Assembly: GCF_021869535.1 (NCBI RefSeq)
Contig: NW_026262582.1
Coordinates: 59,594,851-59,658,850 of the forward strand
Length of the DNA: 64,000 bases
Origin: Mytilus californianus
Lineage: Eukaryota; Mollusca; Bivalvia; Mytilida; Mytilidae
Direction: 5' to 3'
Made by a program: the position numbers and the translations under genes. The notes beneath the pieces were generated by a model. It had not been told where the DNA came from and searched no databases. It saw only the letters and a program-made list of their open reading frames with translations. This document shows positions 12,441 through 23,010 of this stretch, one piece after another (the first letter of the stretch is position 1; the number at the start of each line of letters is the position of its first letter).

Positions 12441-12974
12441 TGAGTAAAAAAATATTACTTTATGCTATAACGGAATGTAAGTATCGAATTGACATAATAT
12501 GGACAATACGTGCCCATAATTGTATAGCTAGTCTTGGTTGGTTATGCTCCATGTGTTAATAACAACATTGTACTGATACACAAGCAATACGAGCATATAA
12601 ATGACGAGGAATTCGATCTGTATACTCAATTAACGTACCATATTTGTCTTTTTAACAATGTTACCGATATCATCTGTGATTTTTAAAGGGGGATCAGCAA
12701 ATATGTTCATTCTGGTTTGTTGGTAACACCAACATCAACAGCATTTTTAGGCTTCTTTGTATATCTTAATTTTGTTTATGAAGTACATTTTATAAAACAC
12801 CTGACAATCTCTATAGCAAGTTGATCAAACATGACTGTTGGATATTTTTAAAGAATTTAAAACAGGATTATCTATTCGTTTTGTATGCTATAGAGGAGGT
12901 TTTAAATGCAGTTTTTTTAGTATCTTACGTTTGAATTCATATATTAAGTCGCTACAATGTAGTTATAGTACAAT
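12441..12974. other. Intergenic, nothing recognised
   Basis: AT-rich DNA without a supported gene or clear repeat boundary. Confidence 0.4.
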
Positions 12975-14170
12975 GGTTAACTGAAAGAGAGGCAAAGGAT
13001 ACCAAAAGGACATCATAAGTCGAAAATAAACTGACAACGCCATGGCTAAAAAAGAAAAAAAAAGACAAACAGACAAACAACAGTACGGAACACCAAAGAC
13101 TGAGCAACAAGAACCCCACCAAAAAAAAAAAAACACAGAAAAAACTATGGGATCTCAGGTGTTGCAAAAGGGTGAGCTGATTCTGCTCCACATGTTGCAC
13201 CTGTCGTGTTGCTCATGTAAGTACAATTCCCGGTGATATATCTAAATCTGTATGTCACATTCGGAAGAAAAGAGACAGGATTGTCGTTACGACAATTGAA
13301 ACATATCTGTCGTCATCTGTGAAACAGATTTTCCATAACGGTCAACCAACTCATAAAGGGGTCCGTAAAATTTACGAAGGGATGATTTCAGCTTCACCTC
13401 TCGAAACTCTTTGTTTAGTAGCTTCCTAATTAGCAGCAAGCCTATATCAAGGAAATCATGATAGTAAACACAAGCTCTGGAATATATTATCAACTGGGAG
13501 ATGAATACTCCGTATGCAGGCGCTCCTTGAATGTTGCTACATAGAAATAGAAAGTTCACAAGCTGAAATCATCTCTTTTGTTGTAAAGATTTATTTTCAA
13601 CCGACCCTCATTGTAAATTTCTAGATGTAAGTCAAGATATAAGGCAGACTTACCTGTATCTATTGTATCCTTTATCGTAAGTTCGATGGGATAGATGTAT
13701 TCAACATAGTCACCATTTTTTTAATTATTTAGTGAGAGAACATCATTTATAGAGCGGATAGTGAAGATAAAGGATACTGCTATGTTCTTTTCTTTCTTCC
13801 TATGAAGTTCCTGTATTAAGTTAGCCTCATATGAATAAAGGAACAAGTTGGTTCCAATAGGAATGCCGATTGTTTGTTGAAAAAAACACGTCCCTCAAAG
13901 TAACAAATATGTTGTCAATCAACAAATCAAGCATCCTGATAATGTCAGTTTCAGAGATTTTTTTGGTTTGAATCAGAGTGATTGTTTTTACTAAGTACGA
14001 TTTATCCCTCCCTAAGAAAAGAAACATGTACCTACGTAAGCCATTCTTTTTTTATAAAACAAAGCATGACAAACTCTTTTAATTTGTCTTTTAGTTTGGA
14101 ATGCGGAATACGTTTCTCAAGTGTAGAAAAAAGTCAAATGATTAATACTATTGCAAGATAAATGAGTCTT
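12975..14170 (-). mobile_element. Penelope-like retroelement remnant, lineage B
   Basis: The minus strand carries the last part of a reverse transcriptase, a 3' untranslated region rich in oligo-A and oligo-C motifs, and a terminal tail ('ggcaaaggataccaaaagga' on the plus strand). The tail recurs as solo fragments at 22566-22702, 42570-42655 and 58940-59050. The copy is 5'-truncated near 14170, as target-primed retrotransposition often leaves. Frames shift several times. Assignment to the Penelope-like group rests on the RT motif order and the [Y]-I-D-D-V-L-S motif region, from knowledge of the family, not a search. Confidence 0.75.
13270..14130 (-). pseudogene. Reverse transcriptase fragment (PLE lineage B), dead
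   Basis: Read on the minus strand from the high end, the pieces are: MFLFLGRDKSYLVK, then SETDIIRMLDLLIDNIFVT (before the primer-grip/PMG region), then a damaged stretch, then FTIRSINDVLSLN where the catalytic Y-I-D-D box should be, and finally SSLRKFYGPLYELVDRYG with CSNIQGAPAYGVFISQLI upstream of it. The first catalytic aspartate of the box is asparagine and the tyrosine is serine. Frames change between 13559 and 13827. It cannot make an active enzyme. Unrelated to the receptor genes; part of the repeat background. Confidence 0.75.
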
Positions 14171-15864
14171 AAATTGTATGTACTCTAAAAGATCTTGAAT
14201 GTGATTCTCGTAAACCGAACTATGCATTAACAAATTTGTTCAGCTGATTGCATAACAAACACATATAATACTTAACATGAATCAGTTGGAACACTCCGCA
14301 GAAACACGATTTAAAACGAAAGCAATGTTTAAAATCAGAACAAAAGTACAAATGTAAGGAAAATACGAGAAAAACAAGATAAAGTGTAAATATCCTTATT
14401 TTCGATCTTTATGAAAACAGAGGCCAACGGTACCAAACGGATAAAAACAAACTCTATGATATGCGAAATAAGAAAACATTTACTATGAAGCAATGTACAC
14501 ACAGGCCTACTAGCGATTTACGTAAAAATATATGATTCAAATGATAGAAAAATAATTTATAACCTATATCTCGAAAATAAATGATACGACACAATGACTA
14601 AGACAACTAACTGTTTTGATGGAAAAAGGACATGTCAAAACAAAAGTATCAATTCTTTAATTAAAAAGAAACGAAAAATAAATACATAAATGTATATAGA
14701 AGCATTTCAACAACGACATGAACAAATTGTTCTACCGTTGTATGATTCGATATATTACTAATGCGCAGAATAATAAAAAGTCATAAATCCTAATTTCATC
14801 TGTCACAATTGTCGTTAAGAAGGCAGAATAATGACAATGACAATTTGAACATTTCCGTTGCCATCTCTATATATAATTTAATAAATAAGGACACATGGTA
14901 CATTATAATTTATCATATCCAATGACGAAGAATTAATCATTACTTTCCTAAATTCATGTTAAGTGTCCACAACTAAACAATATTGTAATTTTATTTGAAA
15001 ATAAGATAGTACTTTGAAAAGTTCAATAAATTGAATTAATTGCCAAATTATGAAAAAAAAAACACAAAACAGTAATTCGTCTTATCTTTCCTGTTGATAT
15101 TTATTTATATCATTATTGATGCAATGAACCACTCTAAAACTTTTACTACATCTTGACCAATACGAAGATGCTCCGAAACGTGAATAAATCCTGCTCAAAA
15201 TATCGGATAGTCGTCGTGCTGCTCATGTAAATATGAATGCTTTTGTTGTTAATTATTGAAAATAAGAATAAACGTATGCTTGAAATGCCGTCATAGTGTT
15301 ATATTAAATAATCAGTCTAAAAGAATCATTAGTTTATACTCATGGCTCTTAATCATTAATTCATTACAAAAGGTTTGATTTATTCAAAATTCTTATTCTA
15401 CATTAACATAGGTATAATCTCGAGCACGATCAAATTGAATGTTTTTTGCATATCCAATAATATTGCAATAAAGATATTTGATGTATTTTTGTTCTTGAAT
15501 CCTAATGAAAAACTAGCAACGGCTACACTCAGAATGATGAAGAAAAAGAGACATTATCATAATTAAAAAAAAACGCGGACTTAACAAAGAACAGTCTACA
15601 AAATGCTTCCATAAAAACTGAATTGTGAAAACACCGTGATTAATTTAGTCTAAATAGAATGTCAATAACCTGTAACGAGGCAACAAATTAAGATTGGCAC
15701 AAATTCCTAGCCAAATATATTCGAATACTCTATAACATTATGAAGCATATGATACATGATGAGCATGATCACGGTAAAGGCATTGTTGTTTTTCTCTCAA
15801 AGTTACAACGTCTTTTTTAATGGTTTAGAAATAGTTTTAATGTTTTATATGTTATCGATATATT
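14171..15864. other. Intergenic, mostly featureless
   Basis: AT-rich. A small dispersed repeat at about 14611-14700 ('ggacatgtcaaaacaaaagt ... aatacataaatgtat') recurs at 18368-18452. The open frame at 15375-15566 has no family character. Confidence 0.4.
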
Positions 15865-16260
15865 AATATTTCCTACCTATGTGTGTGTACTGTGTTTTGA
15901 TGTTGTAATATTGTACCACTGTCCCATGTTAGGAGAGTGTTAAACGCTCATACATATGTTTAACCACGCGACATTCCGTGTGTGCCAGTTCCAATTCAAG
16001 GGCATATAATGAAGTGGTTGTTGCTGACTGCTGTCTGTTATATGTTTGAATCAAGATTTGTTTTGTAATTAAATCAGGTCGTTAGTTTTCTCGTTTTTAC
16101 TTTGTTTCAAAGTTTTTCGTTTTGGCTAATATAGCTGTCTATACGGAATGGTTTTCGCCTTTGTTGAATGCCTTACGGGGCATACAGTTATGTCATTCCC
16201 TTCCCTTGATATTTTGTGAATAATTGTATCATACCATATCTTCTTCTTTGAATAATGGAG
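15865..16260 (+). mobile_element. Penelope-type 3' tail, plus orientation
   Basis: 'tattgtaccactgtcccatg', 'aaatcaggtcgttagttttc', 'tatacggaatggttttcgcc' and 'atcataccatatcttcttc' match in order the plus-strand tail at 52045-52620. No coding region remains. Confidence 0.7.
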
Positions 16261-16807
16261 GAAGTACTATTTTTTTCTTATTAATCAACCGTCGTTAGAT
16301 ATATTCTTGAACTTAATACTATCGATTATTGGTAGAAGTATGTATCATTAGCCTTAAACAAAGTACCAGAAATAGTAGCAGGTACAATACACAACTTACA
16401 CAGATATATTTATTTAGGTATAAATGATAGGAAAACATGAGTTTAGAAGTGGAATCAGGTTTGTCGCTTCTTTGTTTTCTGCTTGGGTCACATACAACTG
16501 TAAATTTATCTTGATAACTATAAACCAAAAAAAAGGTAGAATCTATGAAAGAATAAGAAAAAAATAAAACCAAACACAACAAAAACATAGACAATAAGAC
16601 AGACAGACATGACACAACAATAAGAATATTCACATCTTCTAAAACACCTATTCAATGAAAAAACATCTTTTTCAATTGAGAACTTCAAGTCTCAATCTTA
16701 AAACATGAAACCTCGATCATGTACCAGGGTTATGTACAAACAGGAGGTAATCAAAAATATAAACAAACGTGACAATTGTAAATATTCTCAAAAGTTTTTT
16801 TTTTCAG

Positions 16808-16908
16808 AAGAAGATGCGATATTTCAACACATACAGTTCTACACTATCATTATAGCTGCTACCTTGTTGCTGGTAGTTGTAGCTGCAGTTTCTGTAAAAT
16901 CAACTTAA
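16808..16908 (+). CDS. Orphan transmembrane exon of a receptor copy, no cytoplasmic tail
   Basis: A strong acceptor (T-run then TTTTCAG, 16801-16807) precedes a phase 1 open stretch that ends at TAA, 16906-16908. It encodes EEDAIFQHIQFY, a helix TIIIAATLLLVVVAAVSV, then KST and stop. Start phase, position after the acceptor and helix pattern match the terminal exons at 4419 and 34149, but the stop falls three residues after the helix, so the tail is absent. An AATAAA lies at 16966-16971. No stalk or EGF exon was found upstream. It is either a fragment of a lost gene or an alternative terminal exon making a tail-less receptor. Confidence 0.55.
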
Positions 16909-17089
16909 TGCTAGTAAAATAACTGGTTGAAATGTGTCAAAAATCAACAACCTGACCAAAATTGAAATAAAACCCTTCCCAATGGGTCTTCAACGCATTC
17001 ATAATATCCCAAAGGCTCGCTTCAGTTGGCCCCTAAGCAATAATGTATACTATTTCAGCAAAACGGTCGCCACACTAAAATCCAAAACA

Positions 17090-17410
17090 TATAAATGAAA
17101 CAAAATTTTGAAAAAAACCACATACAAGACTAACAAAGACTAGCATTTCCTGACCAGGGACAAGCTCAAAAATGCAGAGGGGTTAAACATGTTTTGTGAG
17201 ATCTCAACCCTCCCCTATACCTCTAGAAAATGTGGAATAAACAAACACACAGCAACACGCACACAGTAAAACTCAGTTTAAAAGAAGTCAGAGTGCAATG
17301 TTAGAATAGGTAACAGAAGAAACTAAGCAAATATCAATGATAAACATAAATTAGCAAAGGAATACTAGCACTTATTGACATGCCAGCTCTAGAATTCTAT
17401 TAAAATGATT
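17090..17410. repeat. Dispersed mussel repeat
   Basis: 'tttcctgaccagggacaagc', 'tgcagaggggttaaacatgt' and 'gagatctcaaccctcccct' form a block I recognise as a frequent mussel repeat related in layout to the tails at 43060. No second copy of this exact subfamily is in the window. Confidence 0.5.
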
Positions 17411-18170
17411 GGAAGAGTATGTCTTCATCATATGAAAATCACCAATGTATATACTAGTACATCTTTACTTTTTTAGTTTTGTCTGCAATATTTATAAGTG
17501 TCAATGTTCATTGTTTTTTCTCATAATTCATATTCCGGCATTACAATTCAATACGTTTGATACTTAGAAATGGATTGTTTTGCATATATTATGAACTTAG
17601 TTTATATGTACTTATATTATGAAGGCGACAGTTAGAAGTGTCAACACTTCTTCTTTTGGTTTAAAACCATGCACCAACAAAATAATTGACAACTTTTTAT
17701 TTCTCAAGTTGGATTAATTGACATTTATTGGAAAAATCTGAGTAACAAATTACTAATCTGTTAATTGGCATTTAATTAAGGTAGTAATACTTCCTCTTTT
17801 CTTTAATATTGTCAAACGGCATTACACAATATTTTGATACATTGTACGTAAGGATGATTTGTTTTTCACAAATAATGAGCTTTAATAGTCCAAAGTGCAC
17901 AAACTGTTGCCTGCAATAATCAAAAGTTTCAATATTGATTGTTTCAAGCATTAAAATATTCCTACCGGGATTTGGCACAATCTTTTGGAATTTTCAGTTG
18001 TATTGGTCTTTAACCTTTCAACTGTGTAGATTCGATCGCCACGAACGAGCCTTTTGTACAGTAAACCCTCGTCTGTCGTATCACATTATAAGCCCACTAT
18101 CCTTGATGAGTGTTTTCAGTACACATAGTATATCAAGACTAGACAGATTGTGAGCTGTTTAAGACTACAA
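17411..18170. other. Intergenic, nothing recognised
   Basis: AT-rich sequence without supported exon, RNA gene or clear repeat. Confidence 0.4.
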
Positions 18171-18171
18171 A

Positions 18172-18460
18172 ATAAGGAGATGTGGTATGATTTGCCAATG
18201 CAACAAATACCCCCCAAAATTCAAATGCAGTGGATGTAAGCAATTATAGGCAACCGTACGACCTTCAACAATGAGAAAATCCCATACAGTATAGTCGGCT
18301 AAACAAGGCCCCAACATGAAAAATATGAAATAATTCAATTGAAAAAAACTACCGGCATAATTACGAATGTTTTGATGTAAAAAGGACACGTCAAAACAAA
18401 AGTATGAATTTATGAATTGAAATATACGAAAATTAAATACATAACTGTATACAACATACA
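18172..18460 (-). mobile_element. Penelope-type tail fragment
   Basis: 'gagatgtggtatgatttgcc', 'gcagtggatgtaagcaatta', 'taggcaaccgtacgacc' and 'ttcaacaatgagaaaatccc' match 43065-43200 closely. It is followed by the small repeat shared with 14611-14700. The open frames across it are repeat sequence. Confidence 0.75.
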
Positions 18461-20254
18461 AGAGGGTTTGTTTATGTTTTAAACAGGTAATACAGCTTTA
18501 TGACATACTTATCATCGTATTAGATCCACAAAATTCTTTGTTCAAATATCAGTGTACTATAATAATAATTTTTTCAGTTCCAAATAGAATGAATTTCGAT
18601 TTTTGAAAATGCTAGTAATGTTGTGGTTCCACAGTGATGATATTGAAAGTTTACATGGTTTATTGTATAGATGATGCCAAACATTATATTCTGACTGATT
18701 CTATTAGTACGTCTGCGAGGAATATGTAACATTTCATTGCAAAAAAAATGTGAAACAATATCTAATCAAATGGGTTTATATTATTGTTCACCGTATATGT
18801 TTAAAAATGTATGATGCATGTTTTAAAGAACAGATTTATGCAAACACGAATACTTTATCTTTTTGTTTAATTTGGTGAAATATATGGAGCAGTTCTTGCT
18901 TGTCTTTCCAGTGCAACTGAAATAGTCCGCTGTTTTGGTAGGGGTTGTGTTGCTTAGTCGTATCTTTATATTTTGTGTTTTGTAAACTGATGTTTGTCTT
19001 TTGATCATTTGTCTTATATTGCCATGGCATTGTCAGTTTTTGACGTATGAGTGTTAATATCCTTTTGATATTTATTGTCTCCTTTTTGCAGTAATTGTAA
19101 TATCAGATTCAACATTAGATACCTATATGGAGTTATTTTCTTTCAGAACGATAGGTCATTCTTTCGAAGAATCAACCCGGACGATACCATGTTTCAATGA
19201 AATATGCTCCAAGCCATAAAATAATGACCTGTGTGAGGTCAATATTTTCCATGATAAAAATACAAACTATAATTTACTTCAAAATTATATTCGTCTGATA
19301 GTTTCTGTTGCCGATTTGGGAATTTATTTTTTAAAGTTCAATCTATGATAGGTGTAAAAAAAATCGTCATTGCCCGAATTTTAATTTCAGAAACAAATAA
19401 TGTGAAGTTTTGTTAATTTATCGCTACAATACAGAGACATTATGATATATGCAAGATGAATTTTAATGTAAAACTTTCATAACACTTTAAAAGAAAGCCA
19501 GATTTAACATATTCGTGTGTAAGATGTAGAAAATCTTATTGATTCATACTGAATAGGTTGATTAATTGATGGTTACTTAACATCCAGTGGCAAATATTGC
19601 ATGCATGTTCAGGACGATGCACACTGAATAGGAAATCATACTGTGACCTACATGTATTGATATTCGATTTCATGGAACATGTACATGTATCACGATGTCG
19701 TGCCTCCTTCGTGTCATTTCTTAACTTTTTTGCATTTATGTATACCTTTTACTCTATCAAATGATTAACTAATAAAATATTCTTATATTCTATTGAATAA
19801 CATTCACGTACCTCACAATGAGGTCGGGTGGGGGGGGGGGGGGGGGAGGGGGGGGGGGGGGAGGGTATATAACTATATCCTGATAAGCTGTTAAAAAAAT
19901 GTATTGCTATTCAAAGAAAATCATTCTGAATATTTCATTCGATTCAATTCAAATTGTTGAAAAAATAATCACTTTAATAACCGCGATAAAATGTCATTAC
20001 AAATCGACAAAAAAAAACCCATAGCACCTGCCTCTTTCCATAAACTAAGTTGATACAATAAATTACTTACAAAGTGTAGTTTATATCTAGATTAATTAGT
20101 GAGTTTTATTTCACATTCTAAATGAGCCGTAGGGCGTATTAAAACCTGAACGCATTAGAAAGGAATATCCCACTTTAGTGTGGTCGGTAAAATAGGATGC
20201 TAAATTTTGCAAATCTTTATAAAAATCAATATTTTTTTGACGGTATATAAGTCA
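18461..20254. other. Intergenic, no gene seen
   Basis: AT-rich, apart from the G-tract at 19826-19865. Nothing else supported. Confidence 0.4.
19826..19865 (+). repeat. Poly-G tract, quadruplex-capable
   Basis: About 40 bases almost entirely G, broken only by single T and A bases, in otherwise AT-rich DNA. Four or more G-runs in a row make a G-quadruplex plausible; such tracts are also prone to sequencing error. Confidence 0.85.
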
Positions 20255-20414
20255 GATAATGCATATTTTAAGGTTTTTCTTGTCGTAGAACACACCTCGG
20301 GGTGTCAGGATTGCCCAAAGAAAGACCTCCCTACGGTCGGTCTTTCATTTGTTCAATCCTGACACCCCTCGCAGTGTTCTACGACAAGAAAAACCTAAAA
20401 AAATATGCATTATC
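20255..20414. repeat. Long fold-back hairpin element
   Basis: The left arm 20255-20313 ('gataatgcatattttaaggt' ... 'gtgtcaggattg') is matched by the reverse complement at 20354-20414 with few mismatches. Inside sits a second hairpin (20320-20346, 'gaaagacc ... ggtctttc'). Total about 160 bases. It resembles fold-back or MITE-type elements common in bivalves. No coding function. Confidence 0.85.
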
Positions 20415-20907
20415 TATAACGTATTATATTATATTATATAAATCTGGGTTATATTTTCTCACGACGAAATTCTATCAAGTCCAAAATGTATACAATGATA
20501 GCAATTTCATCAATATTCTGACATATTTGTAATCAAATTTGTTTATCAGAAGAAACATTATGTTCTTTGCCAACCATTATAATTGAGCTTAGGTTCAATG
20601 TGTTAACACATTAATACATTTTTAAACATTTCATATTCGTTTCGGGTTTGGTTGTTAAAATTTTGTTCTGCAAAACATTGTTTAGGTACATGAAGTGAGG
20701 AGTCAACATTTAAACTAAAACAGATCCCCTTTCTGTCATTTTGCCATTTTATGGTTCATGAACTTATCTTATGAAGATCATAATTTCTGCAATAGTTTAA
20801 GACAGAATTACTAGAAACCAAGATGTATCCCGAATAGAGTATTTGTAAAAAAAAAATATGTAGAATGTCATTTTTAACTGTATCCGACACATTCTATACA
20901 ATGGATA

Positions 20908-21101
20908 TTAACTACGATTGTAATAGCCTTTCTTTATATTTTTGTCCCTGGTCTTGATTTTATCGAAAGCTTCACTGAGGAGACTAACCATGTCGGAAAG
21001 AGCATCTATTCCAGTAACATTAGAAGCAATGGATGTATGAAGTGTATAGAGGATGGCCAAGGAAATTAAAAATACACAGTTTAATCTGCACAGCAATGCA
21101 T
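20908..21101 (-). pseudogene. Possible broken secreted-peptide exon
   Basis: On the minus strand an open stretch encodes a signal-peptide-like start (CVFLISLAILYTLHTSIAS) followed by an amphipathic stretch NVTGIDALSDMVSLLSEAFD and a basic end. The only nearby ATG (21101-21099) is one base out of frame with it, so as written it cannot be translated from a normal start. It could be a decayed first exon of a small secreted protein. I do not recognise the family; chance is possible. Confidence 0.3.
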
Positions 21102-21309
21102 TTCACGTTTAATATATTTGAATAAAAAATGTCTTGAAGGAAATACTACTAGCATTTGAATATTGCAATGCACGCCAAGTATATGACCGTGTTGGACCTG
21201 GAAAAAAGTCATCTTATTCAGTTTTTGTCGCAAAATATTTAAATAAAAATGTACATTGTCGTGGTAGTGTGATGTTTTAATACGTTTATGAATTCAATAT
21301 AGACATTTA

Positions 21310-21785
21310 TAGGGTAAACAAAACTTTGCTGTGTCCCAATTGAACTAAAGATTTTTTTCGTGCAAGGTATTCCTTATCAGGCTTTGGCCATGCTTTTTTC
21401 CATTTTTTGGTTTTATCAGTTGTTCAAATTTTGAATATTTTTTGAGTTGTTTAAAGTATTTGACCTCGAGCATCACTTAAGACACATTTTTTTTTATCAA
21501 AATGGGCATTTTGAATATTCGTTTATTATGTTGTGTTTGTTAAACAACTGTTAAAAATCAGGAGAGGAGGATGTTAAATCCCGCCTTTTTCGTTATGTGG
21601 ATTTGAATTGTCAGATAGCTGTTATCCTGAAGTTATCCTTGATTGCACATGTTGTTTTCATCGTTTAGTGTTGTAGTAAAAATCGTACAAATCTTTGTTA
21701 ATTTGTTTTACATTTTGATCATACACAGGCCTTAAACGGGTTTATACGGTATGGGTTTTACACATTTTAAAATGATATTATATAA
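21310..21785 (+). repeat. Dispersed repeat, intact copy (partner 22425-23010)
   Basis: Blocks 'ttttatcagttgttcaaatt', 'gagcatcacttaagacacat', 'cattttgaatattcgtttat', 'gttaatttgttttacatttt' and 'acggtatgggttttacacat' recur in order at 22425-23010. The partner has extra DNA at 22566-22702, so this copy shows the uninterrupted state. Confidence 0.7.
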
Positions 21786-21787
21786 AT

Positions 21788-21919
21788 AACACATAGATGA
21801 CAGGTTGAAAGAGGAAATTGTTACTCCGATAAAACATTGTCAACCAAGGCGAAGCAAAGATTGACAATGTTTTTTAAAATGGTAACAATCTGCTTTTTCA
21901 CCCTTTCAGTTATGTGTTA
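21788..21919. repeat. Imperfect fold-back hairpin
   Basis: 'aacacatagatgacaggttg' through 'aaaacattgtcaacc' (21788-21844) pairs with 21859-21919 ('attgacaatgttttttaaaa' to 'cagttatgtgtt'), loop about 14 bases. A second, unrelated fold-back element 1.5 kb from the one at 20255. Confidence 0.75.
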
Positions 21920-22424
21920 ATGTATTCATTACTCTGAATATTCTGTCATTACTGTCTTTTCAAAATGTAAATTGAAAGTAACAAACTATGACGTCACGCG
22001 CATAACAACGTTGCAGTTAATAGAAAACCAACAAAGTGAAGCAAGATGCATTTGTTTTATGTTGATAGTCGATGAATAAGATCAGAGGTCAAAATGTAGA
22101 ATTATAGCATTGTCTTTTGAATTACTGATGCAATCTCAATTCACAGTCCCATGAACTATCGATTTTTGATTGGTCTGCACGAGAGGTTCTCATTCAAAAA
22201 TAGTATCTCCTGCTGAACCATTGCATATAGTAATTTGTCTCCCTCGTATTCAACAATCAAAATCTGGCATCTGGCGTTACAGTGAAGTATAATAAAGTGA
22301 ACTGTCATATTGTAAAACAAATTGATATGGATAATTGTATCATGGCAGATCATACGGCATATACTTGTGATGTTTTTAAAACGTTTATGAATCTGACTTT
22401 TGACAGCCATACAGTAAAACAAGA

Positions 22425-23010
22425 CTTAACTGTACCCCAATTGAACTGGAGATTTTGTTTGGACAAGCCTTGTCAAGTTTCAGCCATACTGTTTGCCCTT
22501 GTTCGGTTTTATCAGTTGTTAAATATTTGAATGCGTTTTGGGTTTCAAATTATTTGAGCTAGAGCATCACTTAAGAGATATTTATGTTGTTTTGTGTACT
22601 GTTGTTTGTCTGTTTGTTATTTTTCTTTTTTTAGCCATGACGTTTTCAGTTTATTTTCGACTTATGAGTTTGAATGTCCCTTTGGTATCCTTCGCCTCTC
22701 TTTCAATATCGAAATGCACATTTTGAATACGTTTATTTTGTTGTGTTTTTAAAAAACTATCTAATATCAGGAGATGGTTGAGCGCTCCTAAACATGTTAA
22801 ATCCTGCCTCTTTCTTAATTTGGATTTCAATTGTCAAGTAGCCGTAATTCAGAACTTATCGTTGATTGCTGTTTGCCCTTGGTGTTTTTCGTTCATATCT
22901 GTAGCATAAATTGGGTCGTTTTTTGTTAATTTGTTTTACATTTTGATCATTGCCTGGACTTACACGGCTTTTATAGGGTATGGGTTTGGCAAATTTTAAA
23001 ATGACTTGCA
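22425..23010 (+). repeat. Dispersed repeat, copy with nested insertion
   Basis: Same repeat as 21310-21785. It is interrupted between 'atcacttaaga' and 'gcacattttgaata' by a PLE lineage B tail at 22566-22702. The overlapping open frames are repeat sequence. Confidence 0.7.
22566..22702 (+). mobile_element. Solo 3' end of PLE lineage B
   Basis: 'ttttgtgtactgttgtttgt', 'agccatgacgttttcagttt', 'cgacttatgagtttgaatgt' and 'tttggtatccttcgcctctc' are the reverse complement of the 3' terminus at 12975-13060. About 137 bases only: an extreme 5' truncation inserted into another repeat. Confidence 0.75.

Noticed and set aside
13042..13236. Lys/Gln-rich plus-strand frame
   Set aside because: It is the antisense of the Penelope 3' untranslated region.
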